DNA of 64,000 nucleotides, taken from NCBI GenBank assembly GCA_036583965.1, contig JAZBQD010000014.1, forward strand, positions 68,413,895 through 68,477,894, given 5' to 3'. The DNA comes from Prunella strophiata (Eukaryota > Chordata > Aves > Passeriformes > Prunellidae). The notes beneath the pieces are model-generated. The model made no database searches. It had not been told where the DNA came from and saw nothing but the letters and a program-made list of their open reading frames with translations. A program made the translations under genes and the position numbers. Shown here in pieces: positions 14,481-31,380 of this stretch; the first letter of the stretch is position 1; each line of letters begins with the position of its first letter.

Positions 14481-14748
14481 AGGAAATGGCCTCAAAGTTG
14501 TGCCAGGGGAGGTTAATGTTGGATATTAGAAAGAATTTGTTCACAGGAAGAGTGGTCAAGCACTGGAAAAGGCTGCCCAAGGCAGTGGTGGAGGCACTAT
14601 CCTGTGAGTGTTCAAAAAAAAAAAAAAAAATGGATACAGCAATTGAGGATATTATGTGGTGGTGAACATGATGGTGCTGGGAAGCTGATGGTTGGATTTA
14701 AGTGACCTTAAAGGTCTTTTCCAACCCATAAAACTCCATGATTCCATA
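14481..14748 (+). mobile_element. CR1 LINE 3' end
   Basis: Forward CR1 3' segment: GGCCTCAAAGTTGTGCCAGG, then a degraded version of the conserved C-terminal coding block (TTGTTCACAGGAAGAGTGGT), ending in the 3' tail CTCCATGATTCCAT. A 17-nt A run interrupts the element near 14,617-14,633. Confidence 0.88.
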
Positions 14749-15712
14749 TAAACCAGCAAACCTACAGGGTGAACTCAGCCTTCCTTATTCACGTGCCCAA
14801 GCACCTGGCCTGAGAGTACTTTCTCTCCCACTCTGTGGGAGTGCAACAAGGTCATAAAGCACAAAAAAATTATATTTTTTAGGTTTTATGGTTACTGTCT
14901 GTGTTTAAAAGGGAACAGTACTTTCAAACCCAGATCTTGGCAATTTCTGCCATATTGCTGGCCACAAATTCAAAAAATGCTTCCATGTCCCAGTACTGGA
15001 AACATTTGTGCCCTCCATTTCTTGGTTTAGAATCCTTTTTTTGGAAACAGGTAAAAGTAAAACAGCTTTTACTATAAGATAAAACTTAATTTTAACCTTT
15101 GTATGAAATAAAAACTGGGTTTAGAAATGAGACTTATCTAGGAAACAGCAGGTTTGTTTCAGACCACATCTCTCCATACATTGTTCTTTTTGCTATGCAG
15201 CCTGTTTGGGTTAGATGCAGCAATTTGGCTTTACCTAAATTGTCCAATCCACTGCAACAAATATACTTACCTAAACACTTGTGAATTCCTAATTTCTAAA
15301 CTACCAGTGTTTTAAAAAATTTGGCATCTGAGCTTCTCAGTCAGCATGCCCACACACACTGCCCACACCTGCTTTTCCAGTAAAATGCCAGAGTCTGCAC
15401 CAGTCTCAGATGGGAAAAATCACAATTCACTGTTTTCAAATGAAACCTGTTAATTACCAAAATTATTCCCACAGCAAGTCCAAAGGGATTTTGGTTCCTT
15501 CAGAAAATCCATGATTAAACATAGCTACATTCAGCAGCTTTATTCAGTGTGGTATCTCTGATTTATTATCTTCACTCTGCTAAGGAGACCTGTGTTTTCC
15601 CTCGACTTCCTCCTATTTCCAATGTATTCACAAGGTTTTTTTTTTAATGTTCCTTAGCAATGCTGGTTATCCATCTTTCTGTACCTTAGATTTTCATACA
15701 AACCCAATCTAA
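14749..15712. other. AT-rich non-coding stretch
   Basis: No gene or recognised repeat. Confidence 0.55.
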
Positions 15713-15873
15713 TGGTTGTCCAGAGAAGCTGTGGCAGCCCTGGAAATGTTCAAGGCCAGGCTGGACAAGGCTTGGAGCAACCTGGGATAGTGGAAGGTGC
15801 CCCTGCCCATGGAAGAGGGGTGGATCAAGATGGTCTTTAAGGTATTTTTCAACCCAAACCATTCTGTGCTTCT
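15713..15873 (+). mobile_element. CR1 LINE 3' end
   Basis: Forward CR1 3' end with CTGGAAATGTTCAAGGCCAG, AGCAACCTGGGATAGTGGAA and the tail AACCATTCTGTGCTTCT. Confidence 0.9.
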
Positions 15874-16060
15874 AATATGCTTTTAAATTGATTTTAAATT
15901 GTATCCTTGTATCTGCTTTTCAAATGACTTATCTTTAAGTCTATCAATGTGACTCACAGCTTTGTTTTCCCTTTTTCTCTTGTGATTTTATTCTAGACAT
16001 TGTAAACCTTCATGTCTCTGTGTATCCTCTGTATTTCTTTTAAGCATCTTCTGGAGAGAT

Positions 16061-16175
16061 CACAGAATCATAAATGGATTGGGTTGGAAGGGACCTTCAA
16101 GATCCTCTAGTTCTTACCCCTGCCATGGGGAGGGACACCTTCCACTAGACCAGGACCTTCCCCTAGACCAGGTCA
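16061..16175 (-). mobile_element. CR1 LINE 3' end
   Basis: Reversed CR1 3' terminus starting with CACAGAATCATAAATGG, then TTGGGTTGGAAGGGACCTTC and a partly repeated CTAGACCAGG segment. It is truncated after about 115 bases. Confidence 0.88.
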
Positions 16176-18194
16176 CATGTTTAACTGGTAAAATTAGCCA
16201 AAATCCCAATTAATGAGGATCTGGATTTGCTACTAATAAACAACTACCACTAAGAGATCCAAAATCTCAACCTCACAGTCTTGAGCTGCCTCTGCAAAAC
16301 ACCACAATTAGGGATTAAAATTTCTCATCTCCTCCACTACAGACCCAGTTGCCTCGGCAGCATTTTACTGCACAGGCTCAATAACCATTCCATGTGTGAT
16401 CAAGCAGGCAGTGAACATCCACACAAGTCTGTATTTAAGATCCAGGGATTTTCAGCATCCCATCCCTCGTACCATGCACGAGAAAATTCAATGGCAGAGA
16501 CAGAGAGGAGGGAGGTATTTGGGAACTTGGTGCATACGAAAAAATTTAAAATTATGAAAATTGTGGTGCCTTACAGTAGCAGCACTGTTACACGTGCTAC
16601 AAACACTGAATTTTGTCAAACTATTTCCAGTAAATGCATTTTTTCTTCCCCACCTCAGCACTAGAAATTCCCAGTGCATAGTATGAATCGTTATGTTCTG
16701 CACTTTTTAGCTCAAATGAGGACCAGGTTTTACCAGCCAGCTTTTAGGAGTGTTAAGACCCTCCCTCTCTGGTACAGAAGCACACTGATCTCAGGCTGGA
16801 AAAACATATCTTATGCTGATTTTTTCCTTCTTATTTCAGGCAAAAATTCCAAACCATAGCAAAGCTTTTGCCTTCTGCTGCCACTGAATACCAGTTGCTG
16901 CACAAGTAAAACTAGAAAAAGGCTGAAGTTATTTTACAACAGCTACTTTTCTCTACTTAAGTGTTTAGTTTTCAGTAGCTGACTATGTTATGGGTGGGAA
17001 ATTAATGCCCAAAGTGATGCAAACACCAATACCCCTGAGTAGGGCAGTGGCAACAAGTGAATGAAAAGAATTTGCAGGGTGATACTAAAAATATAGTATG
17101 GAGGGTCAAACAGCATTATTAACTGGGGAGAAAAACCATAAAACAAACACAACAAAACAACACCCTCTGATGATTCTTTTTAGTCTCAGGCAGTATTGCT
17201 ACAAAATACCTAATCAAGGTGACACAAAGAACTTCTAAACCATTTATTAATTACTTCGAGGCTATTTTTCATTTTACTGCTTCATTGCAATTTCCATTAG
17301 CATGGGAAATTGTACCATTTTTTTTCCAAAGAGATATTTCCAGTGAAGTCAGTGTGGATTCAACAAGACCAGGAACATCACATAAATAGAAATCAGAAAA
17401 TAGTATTTCCATAAGAAACCGCTCAGATTTATTGGATTAACAGGCACTTACAAGTGACTCACGCTGACACAGCCTATAGTAATCCAATCTATTTGAGATA
17501 AGAATAAATTCAAAGGAAACCTTAAATTTAGAAAAATCACCTCTGTGGCTGCACACATAGTTAGCTTTATTACACGAAATCACATTAAGTGTTCTCTCCA
17601 AATGGGAGGACAAATAAATTAAAAGCTAAATTCTAGCAATTTTTTTTTTCCATGAGTGCAGCATGTCCTTAACAGCAGTAGCTGCCACACTGAGCATAAT
17701 TAGGGAGGGATAAGAGAGCCCTGTGTGGAAGTGCCTTGTGGAACACAGCAGTTTTCCTGTCCTACAATCCCACAGGAATATGCTGTGCTAAAGTGGAGAA
17801 GAAGAGCCACCAAACCACCTCACTTTGTCTCAAGAGAATTAAGGCAGATTGTTAAACCTACAGTGGCAACCACCATTTCTCCTGCATGTACATTGGTTTT
17901 CCTTTCTGTTTGGGATTTCTTGGGGAGCTCTGACTTCTCTCTAGGGGATGTTACTAAATCCTAACAAACAACTGAGGTGTCCTGGCTTAGCACACTGAAG
18001 CATCAATGCTTTCCTGAAACCCTGAAGGATGCATTCACAGCTCTCACACCTCCTTTAAAACATGGCAGCAAGCAGGGAGCTGGGACAGAGCTGATTTCTA
18101 TAAATACTCCTCCACAGCAAGTGAAAGAATTTTTACCTCTTGATATTGCCATGAATAGCAACAGTCTGAAAAAAAAAGTGTATTATTAAATATT
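16176..18194. other. AT-rich non-coding stretch
   Basis: No gene recognised. A 127-codon frame at 16,281-16,664 (plus strand) has no recognisable domain and is probably chance. Confidence 0.55.
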
Positions 18195-18418
18195 ACAGAG
18201 TCATAGAATGGCTTGGGTTGGAAAGGACTTTCAAGAACAATGGACAAGGACACCTCCCACTATCCCAGGTTGCTCCCAGCACTGTCCAACCTGGCCTTGG
18301 GTTCTTCCAGGAATGGAGCAGCCACAGCTTCTTTGGGAAACCTGTGCCAGGGCCTCAGCACCCTCAGAGGGAAGAATTTCTTCCTAATATCCCATCTAAA
18401 CCTGCCTTCTTTTCATAG
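18195..18418 (-). mobile_element. CR1 LINE 3' end
   Basis: Reversed CR1 3' terminus beginning at CAGAGTCATAGAATGG, with CCACTATCCCAGGTTGCTCC and the GAAGAATTTCTTCCTAATAT block that corresponds to the end of the CR1 reading frame. Confidence 0.9.
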
Positions 18419-20200
18419 GTAAAGAAAAAAGCCAATATAAGGAAAGGTGTCACTGGCCAGAGCAAGGGGTCATGCACTGAGGACTGGACTTTTATCTTTA
18501 TCACCAATTACTGTAAGATATAATTAAATACCACCTGTGTGTAAGGATATTTGAAAGCCACAGGGTATTTGAAAGCCATGTATGTTCTGCCACCCATAAA
18601 GCAAAGATACTTCTCTGTATGCAGGGATGTAAATCACTGAGTACACAGATGAAAACTCATTTGTAAGAACCAGCTGCACACTACTGAGACCAACAAAATC
18701 TTATCAAATGCAGACTTCAAGGCTGAAGAGACTTATTTAGAGAACTGCTGTGCTGCTCTCACCTGCAGTACCCAGTTAAGTTAGATCAAGGACAACAGCA
18801 CATACCAAGTACCATCATAAGCAGGAGGTTTTAATTTTTTATGCAGACTTTCCTGCTGTATGACTTTTACCACAATAAAGATACTCCCTCAGAGAGCCTC
18901 TTCACAGTGTAATGCTTTCAAAAAAACCTCACCATAGCCTGCACCTCCTGTGAATTTGGTCATGACAGCCTGGGGCCTTGCCCAAGGACACTCAGAAGAA
19001 AGATCAAAAATTAACCAGTAGTCAAAAAACGTTGATTATACCCAAGATTTTTAATGTGCTTCAAGTGGGGATGTGGATCTTGGCTTGAAGGAGTGCAGAA
19101 CAGATGAGAACTCAAATGGCAAAGTGCAAGGGGACAAGGCACAATTTGTGCTGATTGAGAGACAAGGTTAAAAATCTCATTTTCTGCCACAATGAATTGG
19201 GTTTTCAAAGTGAGACCTCCCTGCCCTTCTGCTTTTTTCAGATTTGATTTTTGGAGAAATTCTAGCCTTTACATTACAGTAAAACACTGCAAAATTTTCA
19301 AATAGCTAGATTCTGTGCTAACCCTAATTCATAATCATTCTGGCCTTGCAACCGTGGTGTGAAATTCACTGAGCTAGACAGCTGGGAAGGGGGGGGTGTG
19401 AACAGTGGGGGTGGTGGTGTGTTTTTTTATTATTATTGCACTTCTGGTGTTCAACCCCTCTACTCTATACAAAATCCATATTCAGAAGTCTGTGAGCATG
19501 AAGATGCTTTTACAGTACAAGGATTTGGTCAGGCTCTGAAAGCATCTGCACCTTCATTTGCAATGAATGAATCTCTCTTCAGATTTACTTGGGTGACCAA
19601 AATATGTGTTTCTAGACTGTAGTCCTGACTTATGTAAAAAGTGGTGCTGCTCAGAAAATTGTTTTGTCCATGTAATGCTCTCAAAATAATTTTTTATCCC
19701 TTTAAAACCCTCTAAAGGACACCTGGTGAGAAATGCTTTCCAATGAAACCTGAAGAAAACTGCCTGAGCTCACAGTGCTGGTACAAAACTAAACCTTAAA
19801 TGAAGTTCTAGGAAAGAACCACCAGCTTTTCATGTAAACTTGTGGTGAGTTTTCACTGAAGCCCTCAACCCTGCCAACCCATGGCTAAATGTCATACTTC
19901 ATTTCCTATCCTAAATCAGCCATAACAGGAAGACTGGTTTTGCTCTGTCATTTTCAGACCTCATTAAAACCCAGCACTAAGCATAATTCTGGATAGTGGA
20001 ACTTGGCTGTGGACTGAAAAAAAAAATCCCCAACATTTAGACAATCTAAGAAATTCAGAAATTATTTTTTTTTCTTTTTCTATCTAAATGGGCCTTGGGC
20101 ACAGCTCTTCACCAAAGACATGGTTTTATTTTTTTCCACATGCTCTTGATACATGCTGGATCAACATCATGAGGTGTGCAAATTTAAACAGAATTACTTA
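18419..20200. other. AT-rich non-coding stretch
   Basis: No gene recognised. A short G-rich patch lies near 19,387-19,415, followed by TTATTATTATT. Confidence 0.55.
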
Positions 20201-20442
20201 GGCTGGAAAACCCCTCTAAGATCACAGAGTCCAACCATTAACCCAGCACTGCCAAGGCCACCATTAATCCATGTCCCCAAGTGCCACATCTTTTAAATCC
20301 CTCCAGGGACAGCAATTCCACCACTGCCATGGGCAGCCTGTGACAGGGCCTGACAACCCTTTTGGTGAAGAAATTTTTACTGAAATCCAAACTGAACCCC
20401 TCCTGGTGCAACTTGAGGCCATTTCCTCCTGTCCTATCACCA
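20201..20442 (-). mobile_element. CR1 LINE 3' fragment
   Basis: Reversed CR1: GATCACAGAGTCCAACCATT, CAAGTGCCACATCTTTTAAA and the GGTGAAGAAATTTTTACTGA block, which on the minus strand is the remnant of the conserved C-terminal FFT-RVV motif. Confidence 0.9.
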
Positions 20443-21821
20443 GGAAAAGACAAGCACAACCTAGCTACAACTGCTTTGTAACACAAGCACAACAGAAAGT
20501 CAAATTCTCACTCAATTTCTTATGCAACTATCAGCCAACTTTTAATTATTTCCCCCTGCCAAAAATCTTATATTCTTAACAATTCTTTAAAGGCCACTTA
20601 AGGCACGCCAAGAACTATGAAAAGCAACACTGGGCTGTTTCATGGATCATCTCCTAAGGTATCATGCTCCAAAGCACACAACATCACTGTATTTCTGCCT
20701 CTGTAATACTGTCTTTAGGCAGCTACAAGTTGTCTCAGTGAGAAAACATTATCTTGTGCATGTCCTATTAAAAAAGATTAATCTGTTCAACACCTGATGA
20801 TTCACTCACCCACATGTTAGAAGTCCACACAAAAATGACTCATTCTGTCCGTAAGAATATTCACCTGGGATACCCAAGTCCTCTCATCTTTTCCAGAGCT
20901 GATAACTGCTTTTTCTTGCAGAGGTGGTGGATGGCAGCTTCCCTATGAGAGCAGTGGGTGACATGAAGGAGAAACAGACATGGGACTGAGCCCTGAAATT
21001 TTATAAACCATCTACATAATAATAAAAATACTTGAGAGTTAGGTTTGTGGATAACTGAAGAATTGGCAGAGGAAACACTCCACAGTGAGACAGCAGTTGA
21101 AGGCAACAACTGATTTTAATCCTGACAATTGATTTTAATCCTAAAAATTTATTTTAATACTAACAACTGATTTTGATCCTAACAAACCAACACCACCCAG
21201 ATTTGAAGGAGCTCAGGCTCCATGACCTGGACACTTTCTCCCAGGAAAGGGTTTGGGAGCAGCCTGTACTGAATCATCCTGGTAGGGACAGCCAGTGCAG
21301 GGCAAATCCACATTAAGGGCTTGGCTGATGACATCAGGTCTGTTGTGTTCATGCAACAAATCAAGCAGAGTTCTAGGCTAGAACTTCATGTCCAGTTCTG
21401 ATACCCAGGCTGCAGAGACGCCAAGGGACTGGCAAGTGTTCAGGGAAGAGTTTGGAAAAGAGTGGGTCTGGCTGGGATACAGACTCTGTGACGCCAGGCC
21501 AAACGTCTCCTGCATTAGGGAGATGAGTCCCTGACCTTGTTTTCATAGGTACTTTGTGAATATGACAAGTAACAAACAGCTCTTCGATCCTTGGAGAGAA
21601 AGGCACAGCAAGATATTACAGCTGGAAGGCAAACAAACTTGAACTGGAAGTAACTCCTTGCTTTTTAGCAACAGCAGTGCTAAATATTTAGCATTACTTG
21701 GTGCTTTAGGATGGCAGAGCTTCTTACAGCACTCTGAGATGCACTTCTGAGGAAAAATTCTTACCTTCTTTCACAGAGAACCACACAGGCTTGATACAGA
21801 GACATGAATCTAAAATTCCAT
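20443..21821. other. Non-coding stretch with a short tandem repeat
   Basis: Contains the 19-bp tandem repeat at 21,105-21,184. A moderately GC-rich part at 21,190-21,610 has short minus-strand frames I cannot assign. Confidence 0.5.
21105..21184. repeat. 19-bp tandem repeat, four imperfect copies
   Basis: Four successive units of about 19 bases share the core TGATTTTAATCCTAAC with a few substitutions. The third unit is the most diverged. Confidence 0.85.
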
Positions 21822-22090
21822 GGAATCACAGAATCATTTGGGATGTAAGGGAACCCCAAAGACCATCCAATTCCAAACCCCCTGCCATGGGCAGGGACAC
21901 TTTCCACTATCCCAGGTTGTTCCAAGCCCATCCAATGTGGTCTTGAAAAATTCCAGGGGTGAGGCAACCACAGTTTCTCTGGGCAACCTGTACCAGGGCC
22001 TCCCTATCCTCATAGCCAAGAATTTCTGTCTAATACCCAATCTAAACCTACTCTCCTTCAGATTTAATCCATTCCCTTGTCCTAACACTG
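21822..22090 (-). mobile_element. CR1 LINE 3' end
   Basis: Reversed CR1 3' terminus beginning GGAATCACAGAATCATTTGG, with CCACTATCCCAGGTTGTTCC and the AATCTAAACCTACTCTCCTT block. It is one of the longer 3' fragments in the left part. Confidence 0.9.
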
Positions 22091-27633
<5,543 letters not shown>

Positions 27634-27883
27634 CACAGAATTGCAGAATGGTTTTGGTAAGATGAGACCTTAAAGCTCATCCAGTCCCATCTCCTGCCAT
27701 GGGCAGAGACACCTTCCACTATCCCAGGTTGGACATTTCCAGGGAGGGGGCAACCACAGCTTCTCTGTGTAACCTGTGCCAGGACCTCACCACCCTCACA
27801 GTAAAGAATTTATTCCCAACATCTCATCTAAAACTGCTATCTTTCAGTTTGAAGCCATTCCCCCTTTTCCTGTCACCCCATGC
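27634..27883 (-). mobile_element. CR1 LINE 3' end
   Basis: Reversed CR1 3' terminus beginning CACAGAATTGCAGAATGG, with CCACTATCCCAGGTTGGACA (a short internal deletion) and the GTAAAGAATTTATTCCCAAC block. Confidence 0.9.
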
Positions 27884-28647
27884 TTTAGTAAACAGTCTCT
27901 GAAATTGAATATATACTGCTAGAAATGCAGTCTCTGAGTACCTCTCTAAGTTGCTGACTTGTCACTTATTTATAAAAGAATGAAGAAAAACAGGTGAAAC
28001 TATAGAGCACCCAAGTCAAACCAAGCTGCTCCTTTCAATCAACACTATAATACCTTTATATGTGATTTAAAATTCCTACTCTTATTTTATCCTTTTAGGT
28101 CACCCACAGACCTGTACTTCTTTTCACCCAAAGAGACTTTTGCAAGCCTTCTCCTTGCTTTTAATCAAGCATCAAATTGCTCTTTCTTAACCATCATGAC
28201 TGAAAAAACTCTCTAAAAGTGAAAACACTGGCCAGTTCAGAACACTGAAATAGCAGGGTGGGATTTATTTCACTCCATTTCAAATACCTGTACTGGGTCT
28301 ATGAGGATTTTGGGTGTCTAAATCCATCACTACAGCTCAGGGAATGCAGACAGCAGCTCATCTGACCAGACAGAGATGATGACTGAAGGATGAACCAAAC
28401 TGCTTGTTCCACTTCACTGGCTGGGGCAGCATCCTCCAATTATTCCAGCAGGATGAGAGCCACAAGGAGGAGAAATTTTCTGGTAAAAACTTTTCTTGTG
28501 TCGTTTTGTCTGACAAGAGCATCTCAAAGTGAATGGAAGCCCATGAAGCTCAAAACCTCTTCCATCCAACAAAAGCACAGTAAAAAAGAAAAGACACAAA
28601 ACCAAGTTCAGCAGCACAGAGTGATTTCCCAGCTCCAGACAATGCTC
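27884..28647. other. AT-rich non-coding stretch
   Basis: No gene or recognised repeat. Confidence 0.55.
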
Positions 28648-28785
28648 CATGCCTGGAAGTGTCCAAGGCCAGGTTGAACAGGGACTGGAGCAACCTGGGA
28701 CAGTGGAAAGTGTCCCTGCCTATGTCAGGGGGTGGAACTGGATTGTCTTTAATGTCTTTTCCAACTCAAACCATTCTGTGGTTCT
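28648..28785 (+). mobile_element. CR1 LINE 3' end
   Basis: Forward CR1 3' end: GCCTGGAAGTGTCCAAGGCC, GGAGCAACCTGGGACAGTGG and the tail CCATTCTGTGGTTCT. Confidence 0.9.
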
Positions 28786-30916
28786 AAAATTCCCAGCCCC
28801 ATGAAGGTACCTGACAGTTATCAGCATCAAATATCCCCTCTTGAAATTAAAGTGGCCAAACTGCAGGATTTTGGAGATGGATAAATTCTCAGTGCAGTCA
28901 CTGCAGTGTAAACACTGCATTTTTAGACACCATTAATTAGCACTCCTTCAAACAACTCTGAAAACCCACAGCAGAGGCAGAACTTGACCCAGTCCTGACC
29001 TGTGTACAGGATCTTCACTGCTGAAGAGTGGCTGCATTACTGATTACAAAGCACTCAAGTTCAGTACTTGAAACAGTAGTTTTCTCTATTTTTAGCTGTG
29101 CAACTAAAAAAAAAAAAAATCCCTGCTTGAGCATGAGGGTTGGACCAGGTGACCTTAGTCAGATCCTCAATAAACTCAGGAATTCTGTGATGGAAAAACA
29201 AGGAAACTGCTATAAAGAAAATTAAAATGGACAGGCAAAAAAAGGGGAGAGACAGCTTGCTAAAGACCTCATACTGCATATGAAAGAATAGTGTAAGTGC
29301 AACTTAAAACAAAATAAAGAACAATATTATGAAAGCATTCAGAAGCACGTCCTTCAAATAGAGAAGTCATACTGTGATTCCAGGAAAAAATAAAGACTGT
29401 AACAAACTAAATGCAAAATTTTAAGCTGAAAAAAATACTGAGAACTGATGTGCTAAGAGGAAATTTTATCAAATGCACCAGGAGGGTGAAGCTTATGAGA
29501 AAGCCTGCTGGGCCAGCAGGTGACAGAAGATAAAAGGCTTGACAGGACAAAGCTGTGGGGAGGGGGAAAAACCTCAGAAATGCTTCTCTGCCACATGAAA
29601 CCCCAAATGAACTCAGTGTTAAGGACAGAAGAGTTCAGGGAACTTCCAGCTCTGGCGCCTGCCTGCAGAGAGGAGCAGGAAAGAGGATCCTCTCCGGGAA
29701 GTTGAGCCTTGCTCACTGCCAAAGCCTACCAGGAATCACACAGCACGTGCACACAGCCAGATTTCTAAGGAAACCAAGTCATTAAAAATACCAGCTGATG
29801 GACTGCAATCTGCAGCTCACAGACAGGAGGGGTCTGAAAAGGCTCCATGGGATATTTGGAGTCCCTAAAAATTACCAACTTCTCCACAAGATCTTGAAGA
29901 AAAGCTCAGCTGTAGAGCAGAAAGGAGGAAGGTCTTAATAATCAACAGTTCATTTACATGCAGAGAACATAAACCCTTATACACACACATAAAACCAGAC
30001 TCCTGTACAGGTCTGGAGTTAGACCTCTCTCATTTAAATGAACAATAAATTATGCTGAAAAGGACACACTGTGAGGTCACAGGTCTATTGCAGATAAACC
30101 AGTAAATGCATCAAAGCAGTTATCCTCAGTTTTTTCTTCCAGCTAGTTATCATCCAGCATGACTGGGAATAGAAAACAGAAGATGAAATTCAAGTAGATT
30201 AATTCTAAGGCCCTGTATATAGAAAGCAGCAGCCAACTACACACTGAAAATGAGGGGTTCTAAATTAGTTTTTTTCCTGATTCGGAGAGACCTTGAAGTC
30301 ACTGCAGATAGCTTTGTGAAAATACAGTTTTCACAGTGGCTGACAACAGGAGCGGTGAAAAATCAAACAGAATTTCAGGAGTAACTAGGAATGAACAAAG
30401 GTGGTAAGAGGAAGCAGCAGTGGGACACTGGGACACTGCACTCATGTGCAGCACTTTGGTGTCCTCAGCTCTCTACTTCCCTAAGCTGCAGCTGCAGGAC
30501 ACCATTGGAAAAGTTATTTCATGCTACAGATCCTTCAAATCTGGCCCAGTTTTACAAACATTAGATGTTTGCTACATTAATGTTGGAAAACAAGAGCAAG
30601 TAGCAGTTCTACTGCTCAGGCAATTTCCTACACCTAATCATCTAAAACAAGTGTGTATTTATGAATGTGGAGATTGATTCTGTTGCCTAATTTCCCTTTT
30701 TCAATGTAATTTTCCATTTACTGGCAATGCAGAAAGTGACAAACCAGCAAGCTTCAACCAAGTTGGTTTTGAGACTAAAAACTCAGAAGATAAAAGAACA
30801 AAGCAGGCGTGGACCTTTTAAACATTAAACATCATGCTCAGTCATCCAAAAAGGTGAATTTACAAATAGGTGAAATTTGTCTTTCAAATTGTCTTTCAAA
30901 GGTGAAATTACAAATA
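28786..30916. other. Non-coding stretch
   Basis: No gene recognised; it includes the short CR1 tail at 29,123-29,193. A local 21-bp near-repeat (AAGGTGAA-TTACAAATAGG) occurs twice between about 30,850 and 30,919. Confidence 0.5.
29123..29193 (+). mobile_element. CR1-like 3' tail
   Basis: GAGGGTTGGACCAGGTGACC followed by GGAATTCTGTGATGG resembles the last 60-70 bases of CR1 in forward orientation. It is short and eroded. Confidence 0.6.
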
Positions 30917-31070
30917 GGCAGCACTGGAACACTGCCCAGGGAAGTGGTGAAGTCAAAAAATGCATGGATATGGCACCTGAGCATATGGTTTAGTGGTGAG
31001 TATGGTGGTGCTTCAGGGCAGAACTTTGTCATCTTAGAGGTTCTTTTCCAACCTTAATGATTCTGTGATG
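30917..31070 (+). mobile_element. CR1 LINE 3' end
   Basis: Forward CR1 3' end: GGAACACTGCCCAGGGAAGT, GGTGAGTATGGTGGTGCTTC, TTCTTTTCCAACCTTAATGA and the tail TTCTGTGATG. Confidence 0.88.
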
Positions 31071-31257
31071 AAGAATGACATTTTATCTTACATATTATTA
31101 TCCATTCCTATTAAGTATTTTACAGTGACTCCACATTTACAAGTGTACCAAAACAGCACAGGGATTTTACCACAAATTCAGCTGTGCCACGTGCAGAAGT
31201 GGGCAAACCCACTCTGCTTTTGGCAGGACTTGGTGCCATTTCAGCTCTTCTTTCCAC

Positions 31258-31380
31258 AGGGATCTGAGCTGGGATCTGTTCCCAGCACTGTTCAGTGAAT
31301 TCATAAATGACATGAAAAGGGCTCAACAGTGAGATGACAACATCTGCTGATGATAGTAAAGTTATTCACAGTAGCAAAGG
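31258..31380 (+). mobile_element. CR1 reverse-transcriptase fragment
   Basis: Degraded CR1 coding segment around the catalytic region. GGGATCTGTTCCCAGCACTG and TTCATAAATGACATGAAAAG correspond to the 'PGSVLGP-LFN-FINDL' stretch. The following CATCTGCTGATGATAGTAAA corresponds to the F-A-D-D-T-K motif. Stops and frame changes show it is dead. Confidence 0.75.

Noticed and set aside
16281..16664. 127-codon plus-strand frame
   Set aside because: No domain, no splice context and low-complexity composition; within chance for a window of this size.
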